64,000 bases of DNA from the NCBI GenBank assembly GCA_022829145.1, contig CM040755.1, positions 10,426,563 through 10,490,562 of the forward strand, read 5' to 3'. The stretch is from Albula goreensis. Its lineage: Eukaryota > Chordata > Actinopteri > Albuliformes > Albulidae. A model generated the notes under the pieces. The model saw only the letters and a list, made by a program, of their open reading frames with translations. It was not told the origin of the DNA and ran no database searches. Positions 29,501 to 42,395 of the stretch are shown piece by piece. How positions within the stretch are numbered: position 1 is the first letter of the stretch; each line of letters opens with the position of its first letter. The translations under genes and the position numbers were made by a program.

Positions 29501-32118
29501 TTGCTGCTCCATGCACACAATATGTAATGATATGCAGGCCAGGGTTTCAAGATTTCAAGAATTCTTGGCCTCAGTCAGATAAATGTATACTTCTTTCCAG
29601 TACCAACTGTTTGTCACTTTAATGAGGTCTGGAGCCAAGAATGGGCAGATAAATCTAGAGTTCCATCATCTGAATGAGCAAGGAAAGGTTTGGATTGTAA
29701 TTAATTACTTCAAAGAGCAGCACAATATGCAGTTTAACCGCTAATGTCAAATAGAGTCAAACTTTCCAAATCAGTCCAACTGAGCTCAGACTAAACAAGT
29801 GTGCTAAACAAGATCAACAGGACAGCTGACATACTAAGCCTGATCCAGTAACCACAGGGATGTACATTGCTTAAATATCATGACAATTAAGTTCTTCTTT
29901 CTGAAAACAGGCAATGAGGTGACAAGGAAAGAATGTTGAAACTGGATATATTTGAATTTGCAAACAAAAGAGAGCTTTTCAGAAAATTAAACCAAGAAGA
30001 ATGCTCACAAACATTGTAGGGCTACACAATAAAACTCCTTACTATACACAAAACGTCAAATCATGGTTCTTTGTTTTAATTCATTTAAATTGTTGTCTTA
30101 TTGGGAGTCCTGTTCATTAATTTGTTTGTTAAAGTTTACAATTTTTTTCACTTCCATTGGATTTTTTTCAGCTCTCAATAAACCTACTAAGCAGTGCTTT
30201 GTATTTGAAACCCAGATAATAAAAATACTTCTTCCATTTTGAAGTAGAACAAAAGAATTCATGGTTCCCTCTTCAATGGCATGTTAGACTCACCCGTCCA
30301 GAGAACACTGAAAAAAGAGGATTGTTTTTTCCCTACAACTGTTTTTTTGGTGTGCACAACAATAGAATTCCATCACAGTAATTACACATGGTGCGGGGGG
30401 GTGGCGGGGGGATGTTGGTGCTGTGGGGGTGTTATGGTGCCTTTGGATCTATGCAGCTTGCCATCTAGGAGTGTCAGGTCACCTTTCTGTGAGCAGAAGC
30501 TCAACAAGGGCCATGCAGACATACAGCTATACAAATATGGGAAACAGGTTTGCTCAATGGTATTGCATTTAAGCCTTTGTGGAAAACAATGGCATTTAGA
30601 GGTGGGCTTTAAACAAACACTTGAATCGCATTTAGACCTACATTTTATTATTTTTTTACTTTCTTACCTCATAAAACAGTGGCAACTCTCTAGGTCAGGT
30701 TGCAGATTTGATTAGTCCAGCAACACTGCTCCATTAGGACCCATGTCAAAATACAAGGAGGTCTGAGGATGAGCATTAACCACCTAAGGGTCAGCTGCAA
30801 AATGTCTGAACTACAAATAATTATAGAAATATGAATATATCCTACTGTTGGCAGCACAGAGCTGGTCAGAGGCAGTGTGTGCAGATATACCCATATCCAT
30901 AATGACTTAGCCTCTCAAATGACATAACTTTCATTTAGAAACATGTTCATTTAGGCCTTGTGAAGTATTTATGATGGACTAATCAAACCTGCAACCAGAC
31001 ACTGCAAAGAGATGTAATTAGTAATGCAAATGAAACTTCTCGAGATAAGAAACTTAATGAATTACCTTTGTTCATAAGGGAGTGTATTAATCCCCAGCAC
31101 TGTTAGAACTGTGGAGAGTCAGTAATCTAGAGATACCAAAATCTGTGGCACCAACTGGAATGCAGGAAGTCTATGTCATAAAATTAAAAACATTATCCAG
31201 TCTCTCCACCAGAGACTTGACTTGAGTTGAAGCTACAAAGTGGGAGACCTCACCTCCCTGTAGCCGGGACTTCTCTTCACGCTTGAAGAAGCCGAACATG
31301 ATCTGGAAACTGAAGTCCTTGAGCCGTCTCAGCTTCTCCATGACCTCCGGGGTCACCCAGGCAGGAGGGGGTAAATGGTGCATCGCCTAAGCACACAAAG
31401 AGACATGTGACCCAGGGCAGAACATAAAGAAGAAGGACTTTATATAAAACCAGGGAAAATCAAAATGGACACCAAACATCAGTTTTAGAAATTCTAATAC
31501 AAATTAGGCACATTAGAATAATACTGGTTTGTGCAATGTTTTCATTTCGAAATGCAAGAACAATGATAATGCAAAAAAGGGCTGAAATATTGAGGTAGTT
31601 AGTAGGTAGGTTTGACATCACCAAAACCAGTTCCCTAATCAAGCAAGACTCCCTTGAGAGCGCTATGAATTGCAATACTGTTGCCTTTGTGGACCCTGTG
31701 ACTCTTTTTCTCGGCCAGGAGTAAAGTTATTATATCTGTGTCTACACTCAATAAATCTAAATAAATAGTCCTGAGAGCAAAACAAGTTCTCTGTAAAATC
31801 ACATGTACTGTCACCTCTCCACAGTCACAAGACAGAAAAAGCAGGAAGTGTAAACATGCAACCTCTTAGTTCTGCTTTCATAACTGCAGTTGCAAAACCA
31901 CCACGCAATCCCTCAGACTACTTTGCCAGGTTTCCCTAATGGAACCTCAGATCCTGGCAATAAGATGCAATGTAGAGACCAGAGCTTCCATTAAAATATG
32001 GTGAACATTGTGGTTTCACTGCTATGAACAGTCACTGAAATCAAGGGAGAGTTTAGAACAACAAATGTGTAATAAACAAGTATAAATCCTAAATAAATGT
32101 TTAAGAATTCAAGAACTC

Positions 32119-32182
<64 letters not shown>

Positions 32183-35100
32183 GAGTTTGTGTATTTTATT
32201 AATTAAAGAACATTCTGGAGCGTGACATCAATGAACTTCCATATGACATCTTTTATGTCTATTTATGTCTTTATGTCATAATGTCATAATTTATGTCTTT
32301 AGTATGCATATCATCCATTGCAAAGCATGATCAGAAAACCCAGCTTTTGGCAGCCCCAGTTTTACACAAAAAGTGCTGGTGATGTCTGTCTCTCTCTACA
32401 GGCAACTCAGCTGCATTGAAGTGAAGCTGGCAGAGAGCTCAAAACTGGTTCAGGTAAATGAAGTTTGCGGAGTTGCTATCGTGAGGGATGAAGACTCTCA
32501 GGCACCACAGCACTCTGAGACCTGGGCTGAACATCGTAACTGAATTCAGAAAATATCAAGACTGCGGCCATCAAGGCAAACTGCCCTTGCACCTAAACTC
32601 CACAACACCTGTCTCATGGCCAGCTATGTGCAGTGAATAAAGTCACAGAGCGAGGACAGGACGAAGATCTAAAGATTCCCACAGCAGTTCGTGACCAGAG
32701 CTACCCACTGCAGCAGAATCTCAAAAGGTCCTCAGAGCAGGATTGCTGACCCAGGATCAGCTCTGTCCTTTGGCTCAGAATAAGGTAAGGATACAGACAA
32801 GGGGGGAAATCCATCCTACATCAGCACTCCTACTCTGCGACGCTTTATGAATACAGCTCCAAGGCTTTCAAGGTTGAGTAAATATGGACACAAAGGCCAA
32901 CGAAACCAGATGCTGTCAAGTGCCTTATTGTTCTAATTGGGATGGTGCCTCCTACCTCACAGAACAGAGTATCGTGGACACTCCACACTGTTTCAACAGA
33001 GGCGTCCTTCAGACCGGTTTTGTTCCTCAGCATCTCCAGAAAGTCCTGCGGGGGAATGACCAGAGATTGTTAAAGGAGAATGCCATTGTTTCTGAGTAAC
33101 CACTGCTCAGGCTCCACCTCAGAGCCCAGAGGTTGGGGGGTACTTACTTTGTAGAGCCTGGTCACATTAAGGAAGCCTTCTGTGTGCGTGGTCTCATTGA
33201 GCAGACTGTCAAAGCGGGGACAGTTGGGCAGAGGGAATGACAGAAGCTGAAACACGGCACAAAAACACAAGAGAGGCATTATTCACAACAAATCTAATCA
33301 TGTTAACTGCTGGCAGATGCACACAGGCCATTCCTTAGATTCCAGATGAAAAGATCATAATTTCACAGTCAAGTTTTTTTTTCATAGTCACAGATTTAAT
33401 AAGTTGCCACATACTCCTTCAGCAGATTCTCATGATTATAAGCTGACTTACAGCAGTAAGTGCTGATTTTCTACATTAAAGAGTTCATTTTTAATACTGG
33501 AACTAATGAGATATATCAGGTAATATCATGCCCGGGTTCAAGGCCAACACACTTCAGGTAGTGGGTCCAGAACCCAAACCTCCTCTTTTTGGTGCAGTAT
33601 TTACCCTGTCTTCATCCTGGGGTGCGGTGTGGACGGGAATGGGCTGCCATTTGAGGTTGGGGTTGAAGACTTGAGACCCATTTGGCGGGTACATCCCAGC
33701 CAGGTTTGCCTCCGCACTCATCAGGGTTCGATCAAAGTCTGTGCTGCGGACTGCAATCTGAACCATAAAAACAGCAACATACTGTGATCAGACTTGCTCT
33801 ATTCTGAAAGGTTTATACTGAGTGACAGCGTCTTTGGTTTTATAATGTCAAATATAAGAGGAGCAATTCCTCAACAGTATACAGCAGCAAGAGATATCCA
33901 TCATGAGAATCTATATGCTTTCTCTGAATTTTTCTATTCAGGTCTCTATGAAAAGCACAAAAGCTGGTATCAACGTTTCTTTTATCAATCAAATGTAATT
34001 GAAATTTGTCCCTTCCAATTTTTCTTTTACAGCTGTATAATACAAAATAAATATGACTACCAAATAGCATCAGTAAAGTGGTGTCAACTTAAATCTATTT
34101 TCTCTCAGAAAGTCATACTGAATTTGGTACATGAATATGACAAATATTTCTTCAAAAATATTTTTGTCATATTTTTCCCTGCTCTTGGTTATTCTTTGTT
34201 GGTAAAGATCCTCTCAATACTGAACCAATCAGACACCAGAAGCTTGAAACCTGAGGATCATTTGGACTTAAACATTTATGAAATGTAATCATATAGAGGT
34301 AACACAATATTTTGTCAGAGAATGCACAAATAACGTTTGTTTATTTAAGTGAGTGTGTCACAAGCCATAGAGGCAGTGTCTCCGTTTCTGAATATGCAGG
34401 CATCTCATAGCTAAAGAAATCAAACTACAGGAGTCCTGATTTTTGTGTAAGGACACATGAACCTCACCTGATGTCGGTCATAGGCCTCACTGAGGAAACC
34501 ATCATAACGTTTTTTGAGTGCCTGCCCCAGCTCAAAGTGCTGTCTCATACCATCCTGGACAAATAACAAGAAAACAGAATTAGAGTAAAAATAGCTTCCT
34601 TACTAAAAATAGTTTCCAATCCCCCTACATGTCATGAAACGAACATTTCTGTTCTGTCTCTTAATGCACAAAAGCTATTATCATTACTTTTTTTTACTTC
34701 ACAACAATGTTAAAATTAACAACAAATACTTAAACATATAATTACACCTCTGCAAGAAAAATATTTAATTTAAATTAGACTGCATTTATATCCTTTTCAA
34801 TCACAACATACAGCTCTACAAGACTGAAAGTAGAAATGTTCCATCTACACTGTCACAACATAATGTATTATTAAATATATTCAATGCTTAAATTAACTAT
34901 TCTTGATACATAACTATTACAAAGTCTAACATTTACATATATATATACACATTTGTGATATACTGATATTAAATGTTTAAATGAAATCTGAATTAAAATA
35001 TTCCCTGTACAATAATCTCTCCAAAAGGAAGACAATGCCAGTTATGTCTCCAAATGGGTGAAAATTCATTACAATGTACCTGTACAGCTTGGCCAAATAT

Positions 35101-37822
35101 GATATCCTCACACAAGGTGGAGGAGGAAAGCATTTCAGATAAGGGAGCGAATTGGATTGCTGTGTGCATATATGCACCATTCATATCAGTCTTAACATAT
35201 GTTGTGGTTTTAGATCTGATGTGTAAACCATGTCAACAGGAAGCAATATTGCCCCAGGGTTGTCCTTATAGTCCGCTGCAGGGTGAAAAATACATGTGTG
35301 TGCTGTGAGGGCAGTACCTGTGTTAGCTGTCCAAAACCCTGAGGCCATGCACTCTCTTGGTAGGGATCAGTGGGGTACGCCTTAACAGGTGACCGGTCAC
35401 CATGACGATAGAGCTAAATGTAAATTAAGGAGAGATTACACAAGACTGTTTCAGGTGTTTGACTTCCCCCTTCAAGAAGAAAGTCAGTAAGTTATTGCTG
35501 TAATGGTTACCTTCACTGGAAGGAAAATCCCTGTGAAAAAACCCCAACCCAACCAATCCTGTAAGTCTTAACAAATACAAATAAACTCTAAACATTAAAC
35601 TTAATATTCATCACACATGTTCTAGGTACATAAGACCCAACTGATCTCTGTGTGAACAAAGGATATGTGCAATCATTACTTAAAACAACACTTTTTTATT
35701 ATACTTTTTAAATTTTATATGTAAAATTATATATGATTATATATTCAGTGTTACTTGCATTTGGGACAGTGTAGTATTGGTACATAAGTACATATGGAAA
35801 TACATATGGAAAAAAGACCAAGCATGGAAGTTCCCAAATGGAACAGGTTTGGCTGGCTTTGTTCTCAAATAAGAGACATGTCAACTTCAAGACAGCCAGC
35901 AAGTTCCTGTTTTCCACACACTTGGCTTCGCTGACTGCAGTGTCTCTCCTTACCTGCAGCCACAAAAACATGGTACTCTAGGACATTGACATACATTTTT
36001 ATTGGATTAGTAGCCACTTCCTAAGCAAGCCTGAGTTCCCAAACACTGGGGACAGGATTCATGAATGAAAGTCTGTCACATGAAGGCCCTCAGTGGTGAG
36101 GCAGGCACCCACACAACACAGAGAGTTAGAGCAAACTACTGTACATGGAAATGTCAAAATGTTTTACAAGAGGGTTCCCAGGTTGCTTTGCATGCTCTGA
36201 TGCCAGGCTCTACCAACCTTTGGACTCTGTGTGCCGACTAGTCAGTGTGAAAAACTATCACATGGAGGGGGATTCACCACACAGGTCAAAATGGCCAGAA
36301 CAATGTCAGTGCAATTGGTGTTAACAGGTTTGTTCCTGTACCAGGGTTAACAAGGTTTATGGGTACAAGGCATGACAGAAACAACTGTAAAACTACTCTA
36401 AATTACGTGCCTTGAATCAACAGAAGAGAAATACTGGTGATTGTTCATACACTACCATTGGAGAGCAGTGCACAACTTTCTTTTCCTAACCAATACTACT
36501 TTGACTGCATAATTTCTAAAATGCCTGCAGTTGTATGCCAAACCAGCAGAACTGATACCCTCTGTAGTTACTATGTTACAACCATAATGATAGTTCCCGG
36601 TGAGCTGGCAAGCGTTTGACTAAAAACATATGCACAGCATTATCTGTCTTGGAGGAGTTACACAGGTACCATTACCCTGTCTGCAGCAGTTATCTGCCCT
36701 CACAGAAAGGCAGGAACTGAAACAAAAGGCTGACTGTGTTGAATGATATCAGTCCAGACGATAATATAAAAAGTTGCCATTAAGATGGATGTGGACTGGA
36801 GAATACACTAACATCTAGATGTGTTATTTCTGTTCCAACAGCTTTTACCACTTCCCTTCCCTGAATGTTCCTCTTAATATCAATACACACACTGCCAACA
36901 GAGACAACAATTCATAAAAAAATGCTCCACCATCGAAGAGTGGTAGGCAATTCATGGCAACTGTCCTTGTGGGCTCCAAAGCAACAAACGCCAAGAGAAC
37001 CGAAGAGGTAATTCAGCCACTTTCAGACAATTTTGGTTAATGCAAATGTCAGCATATTCTCGGGCAATTTAACTTGCAAACCACCACTTATCTCCGGAGG
37101 TCAGAAGTTGGTCGCTCGGTGGAATTACTGTAGTGTAAACTACAACTACAAAGGCATAACTTTGTGGCAATTGCGATTTCTTACGACGCGTGATTGTGCC
37201 TGGATCACAAAATGTGATTATCTAACGATACGTTCACGTATGAAGAGTGTCAAATTCTACGAACTACCGAGCATATATCAAAGCCCCCATCAAAAGCTAA
37301 CTAGCGGTAGCTAACAAACATTCTTGATCTATCAACAAAAAACATCCCTGAAATGTCATTATTGGAGGCTATCATGATTTATCTCCTATCATTATAGTCA
37401 ACTTACTTATAATTCAATACAAATAGCTATGTTCCTTACCTGAAAAGCTATAAAACAAATGGACGCAGTGCACTGCAAAATACACAACAATTTGTGGCCA
37501 AAGCACCTAAAAGCTAAGATATTTGATTTATTTAATCACTTGCACGACAACTGTTAAATTGACTGTTATTGTTCACTACAAAGTTAGCTACCGTGTATCT
37601 GGTCACAGTTTAGCAGGACAGTTCGGTAATCTTGCAGGCATTAAGCATTTGACTGCAGCAAGCTAGCTGGTTAGTGGCTACTATAAAATGACTTACCACT
37701 GTGACAAATTTTAGCGTCCTCTCTCCAAAAGCTGTGCTTATGACAGAGAATGTTGTCAATGCTATCAAGAAAAAATAAATAAACTGAGGCAGTTGACACG
37801 AAGACAGTACACTGAAGGCCAT
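26527..37822 (-). CDS. acp2: Lysosomal acid phosphatase (ACP2), copy A
   Basis: Histidine acid phosphatase made as a membrane precursor, sorted to lysosomes and cleaved to a soluble phosphomonoesterase. Eleven minus-strand exons join in frame to 430 residues (human 423): 37822-37697, 35413-35318, 34554-34468, 33757-33605, 33246-33148, 33045-32956, 31386-31254, 29085-28997, 28643-28537, 27655-27480, 26663-26527. Residues 1-33 are a signal peptide. The catalytic loop RHGDRSP is at 45-51 with nucleophile His46. RSTDFDRT is at 107-114 and the proton-donor pair His292-Asp293 starts exon 9. Five N-glycosylation sequons are visible. Exon 11 encodes one transmembrane helix (about 387-410) and a tail with GYRHV, the tyrosine sorting signal also found in the human tail. 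An ETS-like CCGGAAG lies just upstream of the start codon (37835-37841). All catalytic residues are intact. Confidence 0.95.
28380..28480 (-). mobile_element. Probable SINE relic in acp2 copy A intron 9
   Basis: Minus-strand order resembles a tRNA-derived SINE head: GGTCTTGCAGCTAAAGGGTTG, then CAGTCTCAATCCTGGGAGTGGC (decayed B box), then GCTGCTGTGTCCTTAA. Short and diverged, so tentative. Confidence 0.35.
29086..31253. other. acp2 copy A intron 7
   Basis: About 2.2 kb of AT-rich intron. A plus-strand open frame at 30281-30715 has no recognisable family and no counterpart in copy B. No other feature seen. Confidence 0.6.
32118..32178. repeat. Compound (TA)n(CA)n microsatellite
   Basis: About 8 TA units followed by about 22 CA units, inside acp2 copy A intron 6. 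Confidence 0.9.
32252..32299. repeat. Short tandem TTATGTC-type repeat
   Basis: The heptamer TTATGTC or close variants (TCATAATGTC) recur about six times in 48 bp inside acp2 copy A intron 6, just downstream of the CA repeat on the plus strand. Confidence 0.6.
35414..37696. other. acp2 copy A intron 1
   Basis: About 2.3 kb between the signal-peptide exon and the catalytic-loop exon. The open frames at 35708-35971 and 37033-37314 show no family. The right end is rich in GCTAGC and GTTAGC words. Confidence 0.6.
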
Positions 37823-40800
37823 CGTGACACCAAGCCGGAAGAAACAAAACAGCCGGTCTCGGGGTTGGAGGCAGGTACCTCAGTAGAGCTTTGATCTATG
37901 CCAAAAGTTGGGGTCCAGGAACCACGCAACAAGACATGTTGTAATTGGCACCCAATGGGCACACTGTACTGTTGCATTGGACAACCTGTGACGACAAGGC
38001 GGAGCTAGGAACATTTACAGTAAAATCAATAACACTGAAAACATTATTGTGATAATTTATGAAGTGCAGGCTTCGCTCTCTGTTGATTGTGACTTGACCG
38101 CTTCTATTAATTACTGCACAATTCTCTTCCGGACATGAAAACTTCTACTTCGCGGTTTTCCTGCCTGCTTTCCAGCTTCAAAACACAGAGGTTTAAAATA
38201 ATTCTTTGTCTAATCCAAGTGTCGGTTTCAGTCTGTCAGACTATTTTGCCTTTGTCATAATTGCTCTTACATGTTAAAAGCCGCTCCTGTTAGCCTGGGT
38301 ATTGCATCACGAAATACATGCTGTCTAAGCAGATACACACACGTTTATGTAAAACACAGAGGTTTTTTTTTTTTCTTCTCATTTTAATTGTGTTCGTTTC
38401 TGATGGGATTTAAGAACAGAACATGAAAAGAATAATGTATGCTAAAGTCTACCGGTGCAAGGTGTACCACAGATTTCACATACTTTATTTTTTTTTTTTT
38501 GTACACGTGTGTATTATTCTGCCTAATACTTCCATACAGTATACTTCCTTCTTAAACTTGTTAGTCTATATCTCTGCACCTACCACACAAAACAAGCTCC
38601 CTGACCATGGGTGATATGCACTGTTGCAAACCAAGATACCCACAATTACAAACATGTAAACTGTGGACAGACAAATAATGAGAGGTTAATAAATAATACA
38701 ATGAGATTAGATATATTAGAGGATTGTGAGAGGGACATGCTGCAACAAAAAAGACATGATATTCCAGATACATACATTTTAAGCCATTCGGGGTCATAGT
38801 GGATTTAAATTAGAATTATGAGTAAAATTCACCCACATGTGACCTGCATTCAGCACTCTAACCTGCTTCCAGTAAAAGCTGGATTACCTCAAATTTACCC
38901 CAGAGTTTAAGTGAGCTCCCATTGTTTGGAGCTACATTGAGCTGTAAATCATTGATTCTGTTAAATCTGGTTTTGCTGATTTTGCAGGTTTTTCCAGTCA
39001 AACGGGTTTTCCCAGGGAAAAAAATCGCAATGGCAGGTTTAAATCAATGAGTCACAGATATAATATGGCAGACCTGTCGATTTTCCATCTAATGATACTT
39101 TGCCTCCCCATCGCTAGCTCAATGCCATGCTCTGCTCCTGCATATAGTCATTCATGTGGTAAGCCCTGTTGCTTTCCTCAGTGCAACCTCTGCTGATGAG
39201 CTCAGATGTGTTCTAATGCACAAATTAAACTGAAACAGCAATGTAGACCCACCCCTTTGGTAAATAAATACAACTGCTTATGTCCACGCAAGCAGCCATC
39301 TAATAGTGAACAACTAAATTATAATGAATAGGTTTAGTCATTATTATTAAAAACGGATACGCCTGTAGACTGCAGGCAAATACATAAAACGGTTATTTAA
39401 CTAGCAGTTAACCTTGTTATGTTTAAGAACATGAACACATACCATTCAACTTGTATTTGTGATTACTAACACCAATTTTCATTGATGACATCAGGTTTTC
39501 CAGGTTTCTGGATTTCAGCGCAGACAGCACATGCTACAACCTGAGAGTCCTCATCAATAAGGATGACTCGGGATATTGGAAGTGAATAAACGACCTTGTT
39601 TAACTACAATATAGTTGTCAATTTGTCAATCTGAAACACACCACTAGAGGGAAACATTGAGCGAGATTTCAAAGAGTACAGTACCCAAATCCCGCCTTGT
39701 TGTAGAGAAACCGAACTGCATTCAAGAACCAATGACAAACGAGAGTGGCGAGGTTCCTGCGCATTTCTTGTAGGATTGGACCAAGCCAGTTGTGCTGATG
39801 GGTGAGGGGTGCACTCAGTGAAACGTGCATTTGAATATAGGCACTGTTGCATGTGTAACACCAGCTAGATAAAGTTAATTTCCTTTGCTACTCGGTAATT
39901 GTGCCCTACCGAATCCCTCTACATTAAATGATCTTGTCAGGCAGTAAAGTGTCGTCCAGTTTGTTAAAAATGAGTGCTGCTGGTTTGTGTTTGTACAAGT
40001 TCGTCTATGTCTGTGCGTTACCACTTGTCTGCAAGGCTATGGTATCTAACACTACGTTTGGGTAAAATCAATTCGCTAAAACGTGTCCTCTATTTGAATA
40101 ACTAAAATTTCAATTCAATCAATTTAAATGTAACATAACTTCCACAGAGTTTGTAATTCGATGACATTTGTCGTATCTGTATTAGTCACTATTTCTTACC
40201 GCCAACATTTAGACTGCCCAACAATCGATTTATGTTAGTCTCTCAGAGTTGAGTTGCATGTAACCTAAGGTTCTTCGTTTTTCTTTGGTGTGGTCACATG
40301 ACATCTGGGCGTTGAGCGGTAGGGCAGCTGGTGCATGCATCATTGGTAAGAACAGGCTGAATGTATTCTGTGTTGTCCTAAAATGTGCTTGCTGTTAATG
40401 TTAGGGTCAGGGTCTTGTTAAAATGAAAATAATGTATTTACAGGTAAATTGACAATACCCTAAGGCTGAGGACACAGACTGGCTGATAACTTGGTATCAA
40501 TTACATATAAGAAAAACCATGTACCTAGAGAAAAGTGTCTCTGCATGTAAGAATAACTTCAAGCTAAATCAAAACAACCCTGTGAATATTTATCTAGCAG
40601 TGCAGTTAAACAGTTGCCTCCTAGCTTTAGCAAAAGCCTTATATGACATGGGCAACATGAGTGTCTGCATTGAAAAAACATCCTCGCAACTGCTTTATTT
40701 ATTTATTTTTTGTTATTGTTTTTGAGGGGAGAGAAGAAACTACTTAGTGAAGTAAGATGAGACTCCCTCTAAGGCACTGAATGTGGAACATTTTGAGTGT

Positions 40801-42395
40801 CAGCAATTTGATTGTTTGTGACAAGCCTGAAACATGTTGGCATGTTTGTTGAGATTTGATGAAATGTCATCAAACCCTTGGGAAGGTATTTTAAACTTAG
40901 AACAGTGTTCACTTCTGCTGTTGTATTTATTTGACAAGAGTGCATCATCATTTTTGCCCAAGGCCAGCAAGTGTGTTTTTCACAATATCACATCACCATA
41001 TTTGAGTGTTTGGGGACATTAGTTAAGAAATGATTAATATTGTTTTGTTTTTCAGCTATGTTTTGACAGTGACAAAATAGATTCATATCTGTGTCTTGAC
41101 ACTGCATATACACTGCTGTTACCCAGTGATACACTCTGCAAGTCATACAAAGTATGAACTAAGAGTTAGACATGTCCCCAGATGCAGCACACAAGTTGAT
41201 TTTCTATTTAAAAACAAGAATGCTCTGCACATATTAATATAAATGCATGTTTTATTCACACTCATAATGGTGCAGAATTGTATCCATGAAAGGAAGTCAA
41301 TTCATAATGTCCTTTATATTTTTATGGTTCAAATAAAATTGTGAATGCAAAAAAAAAAACTACAAAATTAAATTATGTAAAATCCATATGCTTGTGTACA
41401 GATTTTTGTCTCCTTGTTCATAATTTGGTTGAGTATTAAAGCAACCAAAAATATTTAAACACATATATTTTCTCTTAAAAAAGGCTGATTTCAGTGCCAT
41501 GCTACAGCAGCATGAAATTATGCGTTCAGGGGCTACTATCGAATTATGATGTAATTATTGAGACATTTCTTTCCCCACTTTAGAATGCCAGATTCTAGGC
41601 CCTGCAACGTCCTCAGTTAATCAGGGGAAGCACAGAGCAACATTTGCTCTCTGAAGCTTGGGCAGCCAGCTGCCAGAGCTGCAGAGCCCTGGTATCGGAG
41701 GACAGCGGAGGAGGCAGGCTGCATGGCTGCATGGCTCTGACAGCCTGGGCCAGTCCCTTAATGCAGGATGACGAGGTGAATCCGCTGCTCACTGAAGCTC
41801 TCCTTCAGTGAGTCCAGCTTTAGAGCTAATGCAATGCTTCAAGGACTACAGCTGCACATCACTAGTGAAGCCAAAATAATCAGCTGTTCATGCATTCATA
41901 CTGTGATACCAGTCACACCCACAATATTAATACTAACCTGAAGTCTGTGTGGAACGAAGAAAGCTTAGCATGATTATTTACTGTTGTATGTAACACTTCA
42001 GGTTAGGTCTAGCCTGGGTGGCAGACCCATGAGGATTTAGTACGGACAACTGCTGTTGTTGACTGGTAATATTCCTCAAAAACACTGGAACATTCTGTGA
42101 GTGCGTGGTGATAAAGCAAAATCTTTGTGCTTGTCTGGAATTGTGATGTCAGTGCAGCTGCTAGAGTAGGTGGGGGAATGGACATTCTAGAGGTGGGCTG
42201 CATGTGTACAACCTGTTCTCTTAATCTTAGAATGATGGGATTGTATGCTGGTCTACCTCCTAGGTCATGTATATATCAAATTAGAGCAGTACAAGAACAG
42301 AAGTAGAGCATGTGGAAGTGAGAATACCAACACTGTTATTGTGCTGCCCTATAGCTCTTCACCTGGCCAGATTTGAACACATGTGCAGAGGAGTG
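37823..42395. other. Intergenic DNA between acp2 copy A (5' end) and copy B (3' end)
   Basis: About 4.6 kb. The left part holds the copy A promoter; the right part from about 41250 is probably the copy B 3' UTR. A GC-rich block at 41765-41835 can be read on the minus strand as a short C-terminal-like peptide before a stop, and a 31-codon frame with a signal-peptide look starts at 39971 on the plus strand. Neither was assigned to a gene. Confidence 0.4.
41251..41256 (-). terminator. Possible polyadenylation signal of acp2 copy B
   Basis: Plus-strand TTTATT, that is AATAAA on the minus strand, about 1.1 kb past the copy B stop codon. Assignment is by position only. Confidence 0.3.

Noticed and set aside
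33794..34288. 164-residue open frame on the plus strand inside acp2 copy A
   Set aside because: Covers intron 3 antisense to acp2, AT-rich, Phe/Ile/Tyr-rich as expected by chance.
40291..40303. GGTCACATGAC, considered as a TFEB/CLEAR-type lysosomal gene element
   Set aside because: Central CA instead of CG and more than 2 kb upstream of acp2 copy A; a single E-box-like word is expected by chance.
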